Positions 10,080-21,430 of a DNA stretch of 64,000 bases are shown here, one piece after another; the stretch's first letter is position 1; each line of letters opens with the position of its first letter. This DNA is from Adiantum capillus-veneris. Lineage: Eukaryota; Streptophyta; Polypodiopsida; Polypodiales; Pteridaceae. The stretch is taken from the NCBI GenBank assembly GCA_014529385.2, contig CM043949.1, forward strand, positions 112,983,977-113,047,976. Direction: 5' to 3'. Below the pieces are notes generated by a model. The model was given only the letters and a program-made list of their open reading frames with translations, did no database searches and was not told the DNA's origin. The translations under genes were made by a program, and so were the position numbers.

Positions 10080-12068
10080 CTAGTGGTATTGAATACTCAT
10101 CCCTCTTATGGTGATGCTACTAGCACTCATAGGGTCGTCAGTCTGTACTAGTATGGTGATGACTACCCATTCATCCTTTTGAAGACCAATCCTCTTGATG
10201 TTGTCCCCTATTTCAAGTATCACATTGGTGGTGAGGTGCTTGGAGTGGGCTGGCATGGGCACCAAGTTGGTAGAGCCCAAGTACTCTGCACTAACTATGG
10301 GGGTTGATGCATTAGCTTGTGGAAGATTTAAAAAGACTTGCAAGTGCACGAAAGTATCTTGCGTCACTTCCAAGCCTTGAATGCACAAGACCTCTTCTTC
10401 ATCGTCTCCCTTTTCGCTTTGGGGACGTTGCACAAGCGCAGTGAAATTCAATCCAAGTTCATACTTTGGTGAATCAAGACTTTGCTTGTCAAAGGGAACC
10501 ATTTCTTTTGCACCTTGCATCCTTGCATATTCGACTTGGCTCCCTTGTGAAACTGGCAAGGGTTCAAAGTTGAGCCATTGATTGTCTCCCTTGTGGGCCT
10601 TCTTGTATTCGATGCCAAGCTTTTCATAGTCAAGGGCATCCCTTACCTTCACCTTGACAAGATTGGAGTTCTCATCAAAGAACAAAAACTCTGCATCAAG
10701 GAAGTCTTTGTCTATGGGATTAGTGCGACGGCCACCTGGAATTGATTTCCACACCTCCCAAAGTCTATCCACATTGGTATGGTGGGCATAGAAGATGGGA
10801 TCGCGTGCCGCAGTTGTAAAAACACCCATGTCTCCTCGTAGTGTTGCTCTCGGATCTCCTGTCCAATAATGTATGCCACCATGTGCATTAAGTTCTAGGG
10901 TGCCTCCCAAGGGTGCATTATCAGCTGACACATTTGAGAAATCCGTTCCTGCACTGCACAACAATATCAAATTTTGTAAGGAGCATGCCTCTAAGTTGCA
11001 AATAAGTAATTAATAAAGCATTCATAAAATGGGAGTAACATCATGCTAAGACAAATTATGCTAATGGCCATGGACTATAAGCCATTACCCAATATGACAG
11101 TACATCTGGTGCTATGTCATGCTTTTTATCAGTTACTTTTTCAAATTATTGTGCCTTATATATAAACAACCATGCAAGTCTTTTTGTAACAATGTCTATT
11201 TTTGGCATAGTTGCATAAGTAACATATTACTGTTAGCTGAAAAGCCAATCAATGTTGTCATTAGAGGTATCTACCTGTAGGCACCACCCATAAACATGTC
11301 AGCAGTAGAGGCGGTAACCATGCTCTGGTACATGACATTCAGATTTTCCTGAATGACTTCAGAAGGGGAGAGAGTAGCGGCGGAACCGATGCGTAGCCGG
11401 ACAAGGGGTGCTGCTGAAGCGTTCAGGCCAAGATTGGCGTTCGCATCACGATTTCGGTCATACAGAGCGGAACCATTCACTGCAAATAAGGGAGGCAAAG
11501 AGTTGCCTCCATCTACTTGGTTGTCCCAATTCCAATAGAGAAGGGCAAAGCTAGGGTCACCAAGAAGGCTACCAAGAATGCGTTCATGAAAGTAGATATA
11601 CCATCTATGCCATGGAAGGAAGAGCCAAGAGAAGTGCACTTGCAATGTGATGTTAGTGTCCCTCTGTTTGTAAGCTCCATTGCAAAAGGCACAATGGATG
11701 TTGGCTTGCACAGCGAAGCTCCGCGGGTCATCGGATGGGAGAGCACGCATGAGCTGGTATGCACGGTTGTATTTTTCTATGTACTTTGCGGATGCCTTGT
11801 GTGCAGCACGCCGGATCTTTTTCTGGCGGATCGGATAGTCCTTGAAGGAGAATTCCTTGATGTTGTCTTGATTTGTAGGAGGAAGGCAGCAGTCGAGCAC
11901 TTGCTCCTCGCCAGGAAAGCCGGGCGAGGTGCCGATGGCGGGCTGGCAAAGAGATAGGTCCGGCACGACGATGGGGGCAGCATCAATCCAGATGCAGCTG
12001 TGGAGTGAGAGGGGGATTGATGCGAGAAGCAAGAGTAGCAGGTTGGGATGCGCTGTAAGAGGTGCCAT
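10080..12068 (-). CDS. Polyphenol oxidase (tyrosinase/catechol oxidase type), two exons, 555 aa
   Basis: A type-3 copper enzyme that oxidises phenols or catechols to quinones. Exon 1 is 11275-12068 and exon 2 is 10080-10953. The 321-bp intron has a GT donor at 11274 and an AG acceptor at 10954, and is phase 2. Joining them gives the usual ...GAYSAGTDF... continuity. The N-terminus (residues 1-25) is a hydrophobic signal-like leader rather than an obvious chloroplast transit peptide. CuA histidines are H125 (in HCAFC), H145 and H154 (PWHRW). C129 is the family's thioether cysteine. CuB histidines are H289 and H293 (HGGIH) and H323 (FYAHHTNVDRLW). A PPO1 DWL/KFDV-type C-terminal domain follows, with a conserved EEEVLCIQGLEV block. 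No stop, frameshift or missing copper ligand is visible, so it looks functional. A secreted or vacuolar location is inferred from the leader only. Substrate preference (mono- or diphenol) cannot be read from sequence. I saw no clear TATA box. Confidence 0.95.
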
Positions 12069-12757
12069 GAAAGAGAGAGAGACGAGAGGGCGGGGCTTGC
12101 GCAGAGCTAGTAGCGCAAGCCTTCACCGATAGGACTTGGTAGAAATAGAAGCAATATGGCACAGGTCTTTAGCCTACAAGTCAGGACTAAGTCGCTCCCT
12201 TCCCCTTCTTCCATTGGCACGCTCTCTTGCCACTTGCCGTTTCAAAAATGCCAAATACTCAGAGATTTGCGTCTTGTCAAACTTCGTTGATTTTTGTCAA
12301 GGTTAGCTCAAATTAAATATTGTGGTGTGTGGTCGCGCAGGTCAGATAAGAGCGCCCCTAGGGGTGGTATTATTTGGAGGTTGAGTTGTCATACAACAGA
12401 CTACGCAGAGCTGGTAGGTCGGTGCACCTTCACTACGCCGCTTATCTAGAGGGTGATCCAAGGACCCTCCAGATGTAAGATGCGCCTCTTGCACTGGCAG
12501 TTGCCAGTTTTCGATTTCAATGGCGACAAACGAAGGATGTTATTGTTTGCAAAAGGCGGGAGAGAAAGCTCAAGAAGGGTTGACGGGCTTCTATCAGTCA
12601 TATGTGACTGTACATAGGAGAAACCTCCTTGCATGCCTCTACTGAGCGTCTTTGAGAGAAACACCTCTTGCTTAGGGGTGTATGTGGTTGCCCTCTAAGA
12701 GTCCGACCACACTAGCACACCACAATATGAATGTTTTATTTTAAGCCTTGAAAAAAA

Positions 12758-12764
<7 letters not shown>
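12069..12764. other. Upstream region of polyphenol oxidase, no gene seen
   Basis: This is the 5' flank of the minus-strand polyphenol oxidase gene, so its promoter should lie here. I see no clear TATA box or other recognisable element. Short frames have no known domain. Confidence 0.4.
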
Positions 12765-13476
<712 letters not shown>

Positions 13477-13479
<3 letters not shown>

Positions 13480-13779
13480 GTAGTACTATCAAGTACTATC
13501 GGAGGTGACAGCTACCGCCTCCGTCAAATGCTCCTCCTTCGAATGCTCTTCAAGATCACCTCAAGTAAGAGTACCCGCCTGCCCGCCTTCTTCAAACCCG
13601 GAGCCACCTCCACCCGTCTCGCTATAGGCTATTGCAGTGAGCACGCCTTGAAGCTTGCCGGATAGCAAAAATTCTGACACGTGTCTTAGGAGAGCGGTCG
13701 GAATCCCTTTCCCCATTATAGATAGTATACATGTACTCCTTCATATACTACTATTATATTTGCTACTTCATAACTAACT
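13477..13779. other. Unassigned
   Basis: No gene, repeat or known element is recognised in these 300 bases. Confidence 0.4.
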
Positions 13780-13975
13780 AAGATGATGTGTTGCTCAAGG
13801 TTTCTAGCATAACAACTGTGTGGCGTTCTCTCGACAAATAGAAAACCAATGAAGAAACAAGGTGAAGGGTCACGTTGTTTGCGTAACTAAGATGATGTGT
13901 TTCTCAAGGTTTCTAGCATAACAAGTGTATGACCCATTCTCCCCACCAATAGAAAAGCAATGAAAAAACAAGGTA
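13780..13975. repeat. Two tandem copies of a ~100-bp dispersed repeat
   Basis: The units run from 'aactaagatgatgtg' through 'ctagcataacaa' to 'aacaaggtgaagggtcacgtt'. Related single copies lie at 16350-16460 and 17222-17325, the latter exactly at the 3' end of the Helentron-like element. No coding function is evident. Confidence 0.85.
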
Positions 13976-14088
13976 AGTTTTTACGGTGGCCTCAAGAAGG
14001 CAATAGTTTTAGCTGTAATAAATTGTGTATGTATGTGTGTGTGTGAGAGAGAGGGAGAGGGAGAGGATCTATCTTATACATTAAATTG

Positions 14089-14143
<55 letters not shown>

Positions 14144-14648
14144 CAATTAAAATTGGAGTAACTTGTGCTTAAGAGTGCATTTCATTTATACTACATTCTT
14201 CATTGAAATAACTTGTGCTTTTTTTGAAATAACTTGTGCGTAAGAGTGCACTCAAATAATCAGGTACTACTTCTTTCACCATATTTGGCAAGCAAGGAAC
14301 CGCCGCGTGTTTGAGGGGGATCTGGCTGTGGCAAGCTTTTGTGAAATCATACAAGAGAGCAGAGTGACGATCCACAGGATCGGAGGCAAACAAGCCTCCG
14401 AGGACTGGTCTAGAACAATACATGTCATGATGACATCTTGTAATAAGTAAAGCCTAGGAGTAGTTGTGGTTTCTCTGTCAAGCAGAAAACTTGTAATCCT
14501 TTGACTCTCAAGGATCGGTCTGAGCTCGAGGTTGGTGTATATTTTTGATGTTCTTAATACTATCCACTCACAATTGTGAGTTCTGAATAAAAAAACTTGT
14601 GCGTAAGAGTGCACTTCATTCATAAGACAATCTTAATTGAGAGAGAGA

Positions 14649-14693
<45 letters not shown>

Positions 14694-14950
14694 AAGAGAA
14701 CATACAAAAATAGAAAACGATATAATTGTTACCCAAAAGCTTCATCTTTCCTGTATTGAATTAAATGTTATGACAAAGATAAGACTTTATGCTGATGATA
14801 CCTTTTAAAAACAATAAAATGAAGAAAAAGTCATATTGTATCTAATCCGATGGTACAAACACACTAAAGTGAAAGAAAATTATTATTTAATGTGATGGTG
14901 ATTTTTTAATGGTGAGAGGTTTGCGCGTTTTCTCCTCCACTCCTTTTTTT
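13976..14950. repeat. Dispersed repeat family member (also at 40530-41170 and 43440-44100)
   Basis: Starting at 'aaggtaagtttttacggtggcc', this region shares order and wording with the two copies in the 39-45 kb duplication: GT then GA tracts, 'attaaattgtgg', GA, 'taacttgtgcttaagagtgcattt', GA, 'aaaatagaaaa', 'agtcatattgtatctaatcc' and 'ggtgagaggtttgc'. This copy is interrupted by a LINE at 14253-14593 and abuts another at 14951. Confidence 0.85.
14253..14593 (+). mobile_element. 5'-truncated LINE 3' end with 22-bp target duplication
   Basis: This 341-bp insert is the 3' end of the same L1-like family seen at 14951-16210 and 45105-46058. It includes a short frame (HIWQARNRRVFEGDL), a 3' UTR, the palindrome actcacaattgtgagt at 14566-14581 and a short A tail. 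A perfect 22-bp direct repeat flanks it (14231-14252 and 14594-14615, beginning aacttgtgcg and ending gtgcact). That is the mark of target-primed reverse transcription and suggests a fairly recent insertion. Confidence 0.92.
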
Positions 14951-16210
14951 TTTCGCAAAACTCACAATTGTGAGTGAATTATATTGAATAGCCCAAAAAA
15001 TTACAAGGTCTTGTCATGCTCTTGTTGAGCCATGACATCATCCAGAGACTATAATTACATCAGGGAAGCCACCCCCACCAACCCACCGCCTCTTCCTCGA
15101 TACACAGGGTCCAAAAAGTTGTCCTTTTGAGATCTTTTATTTACCGATGGGGGCCAAGATTTTCCCCCATCCTAGGCATTCCATCTGCTGACAACAAGGC
15201 ACAAGTAGTCCTAGACCAATCCTCCGAGTGTTGCTTGCGCCTGAGCGTCCATATTAGCACTTTTCTTTCTTGAGTAATTTCTGCGAAGCTTGCCACCTCA
15301 AAACCTCCTTCAAACACACGGCGGTTCCTTGTCTGCCATACATTATGTAAGAAGAAATATCTGACGATTTGAGTGCTGACGAGGAGGGTGGGAATTCCTG
15401 AATTCTTGCCTCCAAGGAATAGGTCAGTCTTGAAGAAACTAATTTTCCATGTTCTTTGGACCCACTTGCATATTTTCCCTACGAGGTTTTTAATAGTTGG
15501 GCAATCCATAATTAGATGGGCCAGATCTTCTCTAGCCATCTTGCACCCCAAGCATCGATCTGACCCAATCCCTCTCTCCTGAATCCTCACCCCCGTCAGT
15601 AGAGCACCCCAAATTACCTTCCATAGAAAGACCTTCATGTGCTGCGGAACCTTTGGCTTCCATATGTACTCCAATACTTGCTCCCACCTTTCCTCCGGCC
15701 ATTGCTTTTTCCAATTCTTCTTATGCATCATTGTCTGATAAATGCTTTTAGGATGGGGTTTCCCTAATAGACTGCTTCCGGGCCATTTCCAAGCATTCCA
15801 GTCAAATACCGAATCACAGATTGGCATCACTAGATTGTCAAGATCCTTCATCACTTTGTGGACAAGCAAGACCTCCAAGCTATTGAGTTGGTACTGGCTA
15901 ACCAGAAGGTCAATGGTTTTCCAACTCTTGTTGCCATTGTCCCAGAAGTGTCCAAGTCGCTTTAGACCCTTATTATTCAGTTTCCTGGCTGTCTCAATCC
16001 AATAGGGAGTTTGTGGCGGATCTACAACTTTGGACAGCTAGGGGACCAATTCAAAATGGAGTTCTTGAAGTATCTGACTTCTTCCCCCCACTTTAAGACT
16101 CCTACTGCTCTCTTGCATTTTCTTACCAATTCTCCTGAGCTACCTCCCAGTCCTAAGGTAGACCACTCCGGGGCTAACAGTTTTTCATGAACCTCCACCC
16201 CTCTCCACTC
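14951..16210 (-). mobile_element. L1-like LINE, 5'-truncated, ORF2 C-terminal part
   Basis: On the minus strand, 15141 to about 16020 encodes one long open frame matching the zinc-binding region at the C-terminus of plant L1-type reverse transcriptases. It shows PKVPQHMKVFLWKVIWGALLTG, then a C-x2-C...H-x4-C arrangement (CLGCKMAREDLAHLIMDC), then FLGGK and VWQTRNRRVFEGG. A frame change or stop near 16025 precedes more related sequence up to about 16210, next to a GT microsatellite. The 3' UTR ends with palindrome actcacaattgtgagt (14960-14975) and an A tail (poly-T at 14944-14953 on the plus strand). The reverse transcriptase and endonuclease domains are missing. No clean target duplication was found, so the 5' junction may be rearranged. 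Confidence 0.85.
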
Positions 16211-16214
16211 TCCA

Positions 16215-16217
<3 letters not shown>

Positions 16218-16263
<46 letters not shown>
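16218..16263. repeat. (GT)n microsatellite
   Basis: A pure GT run at the 5' edge of the truncated LINE. Confidence 0.97.
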
Positions 16264-16265
<2 letters not shown>

Positions 16266-16612
16266 ATGCTACAGGATTGGAACCGAGAGTGAGTGGAAAC
16301 CATTGCTCCGCACGGGTGCTAAATTTGAGTAAACTATCTTTGCTACTCCATCACTAACCACGATGGCTGTGTTGCTCAGAGTCTCTAGCATAACAAGTGT
16401 GGGACGTTCTCCCGACAAATAGAAAAGCAATGAAGTAACAAGGTAAAGGGTCACGTTGTTCGTGTAAACTATCTTTGCTACTCCCTACTAATTCACTAAA
16501 ATAAAATCTATTAACTACAAAATGCCCTTCAAAGATTCCTCCCTATCATTTCCTCTTTCCCTCGTCGCATCGGGCCTTGCAACCTTTTGACCCACACCAA
16601 AACCTACCCCCT

Positions 16613-16695
<83 letters not shown>

Positions 16696-16868
16696 TCACT
16701 ACCAAGCACTACACTTCAACATTCCCTGACTAGCAATATCCCCATGAATACTCTCACCATTATCACTGTCTTGTGTATGCCTTTAGGGTGAAGGCATAGG
16801 TGATTGTTTCTGGAGAAAGACCTTCCCTTCGACGCCTTTGGTGAAAATAGGTACCAATTCTGGCAAGC

Positions 16869-16956
<88 letters not shown>

Positions 16957-17200
16957 CTTTTTGTATCTGGTTACCATGTATGAGATTCACGCATAAGGGA
17001 GAGATCTTTTTCCGACTATGCATGCATCTCCTTCAAAATAGGTGTACCACTTGATGGAGGCTTTCAAACTAAAGTGTTGATAGCAGTTTTTAGCCATCCA
17101 TCACTCAATGTGACCATCCAATTGGAATTCCCAGAGCTGAGCCTTTTTTACATGTTCACAAACTGCATGAGGAGAATCTCTGTCAATTTGTCTCTTCTTT
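16264..17200. repeat. Microsatellites and one copy of the ~100-bp repeat
   Basis: This stretch contains a single copy of the dispersed 100-bp repeat (16350-16460), flanked on both sides by 'aaactatctttgctactcc'. A (CA)n tract lies at 16616-16692 and a (GA)n tract at 16870-16953. The remaining sequence has no recognised gene. Confidence 0.8.
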
Positions 17201-17329
17201 TTATTTTGTATCACATACTCCCTCACTAACTAAGATGATGTGTTTCTCAAGGTTTCTAGCATAACAAGTGTATGACCCGTTCTTCCCATCGATAGCAATG
17301 AAAAAACAAGGTGAGGGATCACGAGGGCC

Positions 17330-20180
17330 TGCCAATGGAAGGATTTGTGGAGGTGCTTTTTGGAAGTAGGAAGAGGGGAGGATTGGAATGTGTTTTTGGA
17401 GTTTAGCGGGAGCAGCAAGTAAAATGTGATCCAAAGTTGAATCGTAGATTGTTGTGGTTTGGGTTATATGTTGTGTCATGTTGTGTGTGGAGAGAAGGTT
17501 AGAAAGTGCAAGGTATTCAGGTGTTTGGTATTTAGCATTGATGTTGAAGTCACCGAGTAAAATGGTAGGGGTGTGTTGGAGGTTTGGTGTGAGTAGTGTG
17601 GTCAATGTTTGCAGGAGGAAGGGAAGTGGAGTTGAGGGTCTGCGGTACAATGTTATCAAGGTTCTTGGTGGATTATGTGGCGTGCTGAGGAGTGCTGCAA
17701 TGCACTCTATTTCATTCGTGGAAATGATGTTGTGGCGTTGTAGATGTATGTTTTTGTTTGATGTGAAGAGGGATACTCCCATGGGGCCATTTGTTTGAGT
17801 GTATGTGTAACCGTTTATGGCTACTGTGTCAGGATGTCGTAGTTTTGTTTCTTGGAGACAAAGAATGTGGGAGTCCATTAAGCTACTATCATGAATAAGG
17901 TTGTTGTGGTGTTTCTTTAGGGACACAATGTTAAGAGATTGTATTATCAAGTGATTTCCGGGCAAAGAGTGGAGGTCAAGCTGTGTAGGTTGCCAAGTGG
18001 CATGTGTTTTGAGGCGGTGTAATTCAGTTAGAACTGTTTGGTCTACTTTAATATGGTTGGAAGTTAATTTTTCCAGGAGGTAAAGGATGTTGGGATCTCT
18101 TACGCGAGAGAGGGCAGTGTACACGAGGCCGTGACTTCGAATGCTCGTTGGATCAAAAGCCAAGGTGTCTAGTGTCAAGCCTTGTGCGTGGTGTATGGTT
18201 CTAGCAGTTGTAGGTTGAATTGGGAATTGTGTTCTAGTAATAGTGTTTAGGAAGTTCTTTCCTATTTGAAACTCACGTGTTATTTTTTGGATTGGTGTCC
18301 ATGGCCTATCTATTGATGCAATGTATAGTTGTTGGTTTTCATACCTAGTTTTTTGGCCTACTTTAGTGGTTTGAAAGTGAATCCAGATTATTGGTGTCGT
18401 GGAGTTTTGTGTTATCGCTTTGAATATACCGTCAGCTCCATTGACTAGGCCATCTAGAATTTCAATATTTTCAGCACAAAGTTCTACAATTAGGCCTGGT
18501 TTCAAGTGAAGTTTTTTGTGAAGACCTGCTGTCGATTTTGGATCTATTGGTATTTGAATAGTTTTGCTGCAATTTTTTGCCCTTGTGTCTTGTGCTTCAA
18601 TAAATAGTGGTGTTCCTATGGTAGTGTTGAAAATATGTTGGTTGTGTAGGTCTTTATCTTTGTTTGCATAGTAAAGGTGGGAGACGATGGCTGGATGAGG
18701 TACTGTGCGCATGTAATGTGTATTGAGGTACAAAATGTCTTCGTTGGTGTGTTCTGAAATGCGTATCCTGTTGAGTATGTCGATGAATGTTTTGTTAGTT
18801 TGTCTCATGGTGCTTGTTAACTCATAAGATTTTATGCGGTCATGCCAGAAAGAGGGCGAGATAGCTTCGAGCAACTGATGTTTTCTGGAGAAAATCCAAG
18901 AGTCGCGCACAGGACTCGCTTGGCAAAGATCGCTGCACAAGACAACATCAACACCACCAAATGGAAGGTCGTAGTTGTTTTTTATTGCACGCATGCGAGA
19001 GTCTGCCATAGCGAAGACGCTGGTTCCGATCAAGGAGACTTCATCGAAAATCTCTAGCTGCAGGTCGCGATAAAGTAGTCGTAGCTCATTAAGTCTCTCA
19101 GGTGATAGGGAAGTGTTAGATGATGTGAGCAGTGGCAAGTGGAGGGCTGAGTGGATAGTGGTTCCACCAATGTTAAAAGCAGCCTTGCTCGTGTATGCCA
19201 TTAGCAAAGCTTTTGTTGTTGTTGGGCTGGAATGTGATATGTGGTTATAGAAACGTAGAAATCCTTGGACAATCAAAAGGAGGGTGAAAGTTTTTCCTGT
19301 GCTGCGCCTCCAGTTAGGAAAATATGGATTGGTTCTGTAGGAAATATACGTTTTCTTAGCATAATATCATCGAATATTAGCCTTTGTTGTGTGTTAAGTA
19401 GTAGAATGCTCTTGTAATACATATCATTTGGCTGTAGTAGTATTTTTATGGTTGGTATAGTGTGTGTATGCAGCTGGTGGTGTTGGATATTTAGGTCTTG
19501 TGTGATGTCAACACGAATATGGGAGGAAATATTAGATAGTGTTGTAGATGTCGAAGGTGAATTGCTGGCTAGTGAGTTGGTGTTAAGGTTGTCCTTTAGT
19601 ATTGTGGTTTTGTTATATTTGGATTCGTTTGTATCGATGGTAGGCTTATTTTGATTGTATACATCTTTCCATGTGAGTCCATCTGCTAGATGTTGAGTTT
19701 CATTATTTATCCATGGTAGAAATAAAAGACATTGTTCTCTATAATAATTATTTGGGTTTTTTGCGGCATTATATTTGACATATCGTATAATCTTTGGTTT
19801 GGTACGTTTTTTGTATGTGTTGCTTGTTGTATTGTATGTGGAGGCAAATTTTGCCAATGATATGGTATTGAGTTGGGCAGGACGTGTACAGTATTTGTCT
19901 ATGCTTGTTTCGTAAAATATTTCTGTGCTAGTCGGGTCTATGTTTTGTAGGAGGTGTTTTCGCTTGAGAAGCATTGTTCTCTCGTGGGGAGGGTTTGTGT
20001 TTATGAACATAAATTCTCGAGTTGCGCTGTAGAGAGGTAGAGAAAGTGCAATATATACTGCTTGTTGTGTGTTTAGTATTGTGTTTCCTATTTTTCGAAG
20101 TCTATCGTATGTAGTTGCATTGTTTTCAATGCAAGAGTTAAATTGTTCTTTGATTGCTTTGATGAGTGTGTTATCAAATT
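17330..20180 (-). pseudogene. Helentron PIF1-like helicase plus AP-endonuclease-like domain
   Basis: Walker A sits where two frames meet (19273-19330): FLTGG is read in one frame, and the rest of the motif region continues in the next as LLIVQGFLRFYNH, consistent with a one-base indel inside the ATP-binding loop. Walker B-like EIFDEVSLIG, STMRQTN, and the C-terminal helicase motifs RTIHHAQGLTLD and LVYTALSRVRDP are readable (19200-18080). From about 17960 an exonuclease-endonuclease-phosphatase domain follows, with LCLQETKL (the catalytic Glu motif), LLGDFNINAKY (Asp/Asn) and STLDHILL. The expected terminal SDH motif is absent, and the frame runs into the 100-bp repeat at 17325. Confidence 0.87.
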
Positions 20181-20189
20181 TTGTTATAT

Positions 20190-21419
20190 ATGAGGTGCAA
20201 TAGGTAGCTGCTCCGTGTGCATTTAAAATGTATTGTATATCTGAGTTTGCATCCCATAGCTTTGAAATGGTTGGGTTGAAGTTATTTGTGTAAATGTCTT
20301 TGATATTTCTTTTCAACAAAAGTGTTGGGCATGAGATTGTGGATGATATAGCTTCGATGCAATCGTCAAATCGAAGGTCCATAAATAGGAGCCGCTGTTC
20401 GAATTATTGTTATTTGGAGAATGACAGGGTTCTAAAATCATAGTAAAAGGCATTGGGTAGCGAGGAAAGTCAAAGTGGCATCCCTTGCGTTTTCTGAAGC
20501 AAGTCTTCCTATGTTTGTGAGTTTGAATTTCTTGTAAGTCTACAGGAAGGAGCATGGAGTTAGTTGTTATGTACTTATCAATGAAGTCCACAACATCTTC
20601 GTTGGGATCTTTCCCATAGATAGGAGCATTTTCTATCCATAGGAGCCCATGATCATGTTGGCTACCTCGGCTCTGGAACTCGGTTACAAAAAAGTAATCT
20701 TTGAGTTTTCCCAATATGGTTATATCATTGGTTAGCAATTTCTTCATCCCGTTAAATCGGTTCAAGTAAAAGGGGGCTGTTGTTACAGGGTCGGCTTGGA
20801 CCAAATCTCATATGTATGACGCTTCTGTTTGTGTGGTTGCACGTGTGATGGGGTTGAGCTTAGCAAGTGCTCTAATCAAGGGCTTCCAACGTTTCTCAGC
20901 CCCAGAAAATGTGATGAAGAATGTTGGTGGTCCAAGTTGTCTAATCATAGCGAAAGCGCTTTTTTTAAGTTTCTCTTTGTAGTCAGGTGATGTTCGCAAT
21001 GCCTCGAAGTCACGATATCCAAGTTGGGAAGACAAGAACTTCTCAATGTTAGTATCTCCAACAACCTGTGCGGCCACTAGTGTATTGTGGTTTAGCTTGC
21101 CTTTGTGCATACGGATCCAAATGGATCCCATGATTTTTTGAGTCATGACTTTGACTGTTTTGAAAAAAAGGTTCTCTAAATTTAGTGAGAACCTTCTATC
21201 ACTATGCATAAGCTCCCATTGAGCCATGTGCTGATATTTATGTTTAGCAAGTGTATGGTATTTACGGGGCTCACCATAGAAAATAGTAGGGAAACTAAGT
21301 TCTTCACAGTATTCATCTTTGAACATACTTAAAGGATTATTTCCCTTGGCAGGAGCTACAAAGAAGATGTTGTCGTTGTGATCTACTACTTGCTGTGATG
21401 ACTCAATTCCATGGAGCAT
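20190..21419 (-). pseudogene. Helentron Rep (HUH endonuclease) region
   Basis: The first frame (20808-21419) carries the block typical of Helentrons: VAPAKGNNPLSMF, EELSFPTIFYGEPR, then KKSAFAMIRQLGPPTFFITFSGAE. An in-frame TGA at 20808-20810 interrupts it, and the same frame continues with LVQADPVTTAPFYLNRF. The HUH motif reads EFQSRGSQHDHGLLW (about 20640-20685), with both metal-binding histidines. The nicking-tyrosine motif appears after a frame change near 20380 as ATYCTSYITK (about 20180-20210), with two tyrosines four residues apart. The catalytic residues are therefore preserved although the frame is broken. Confidence 0.85.
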
Positions 21420-21430
21420 GACATCTGTAG

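Noticed and set aside
17454..17798. Plus-strand 114-codon frame
   Set aside because: It lies opposite the endonuclease domain of the minus-strand Helentron and has no domain of its own.
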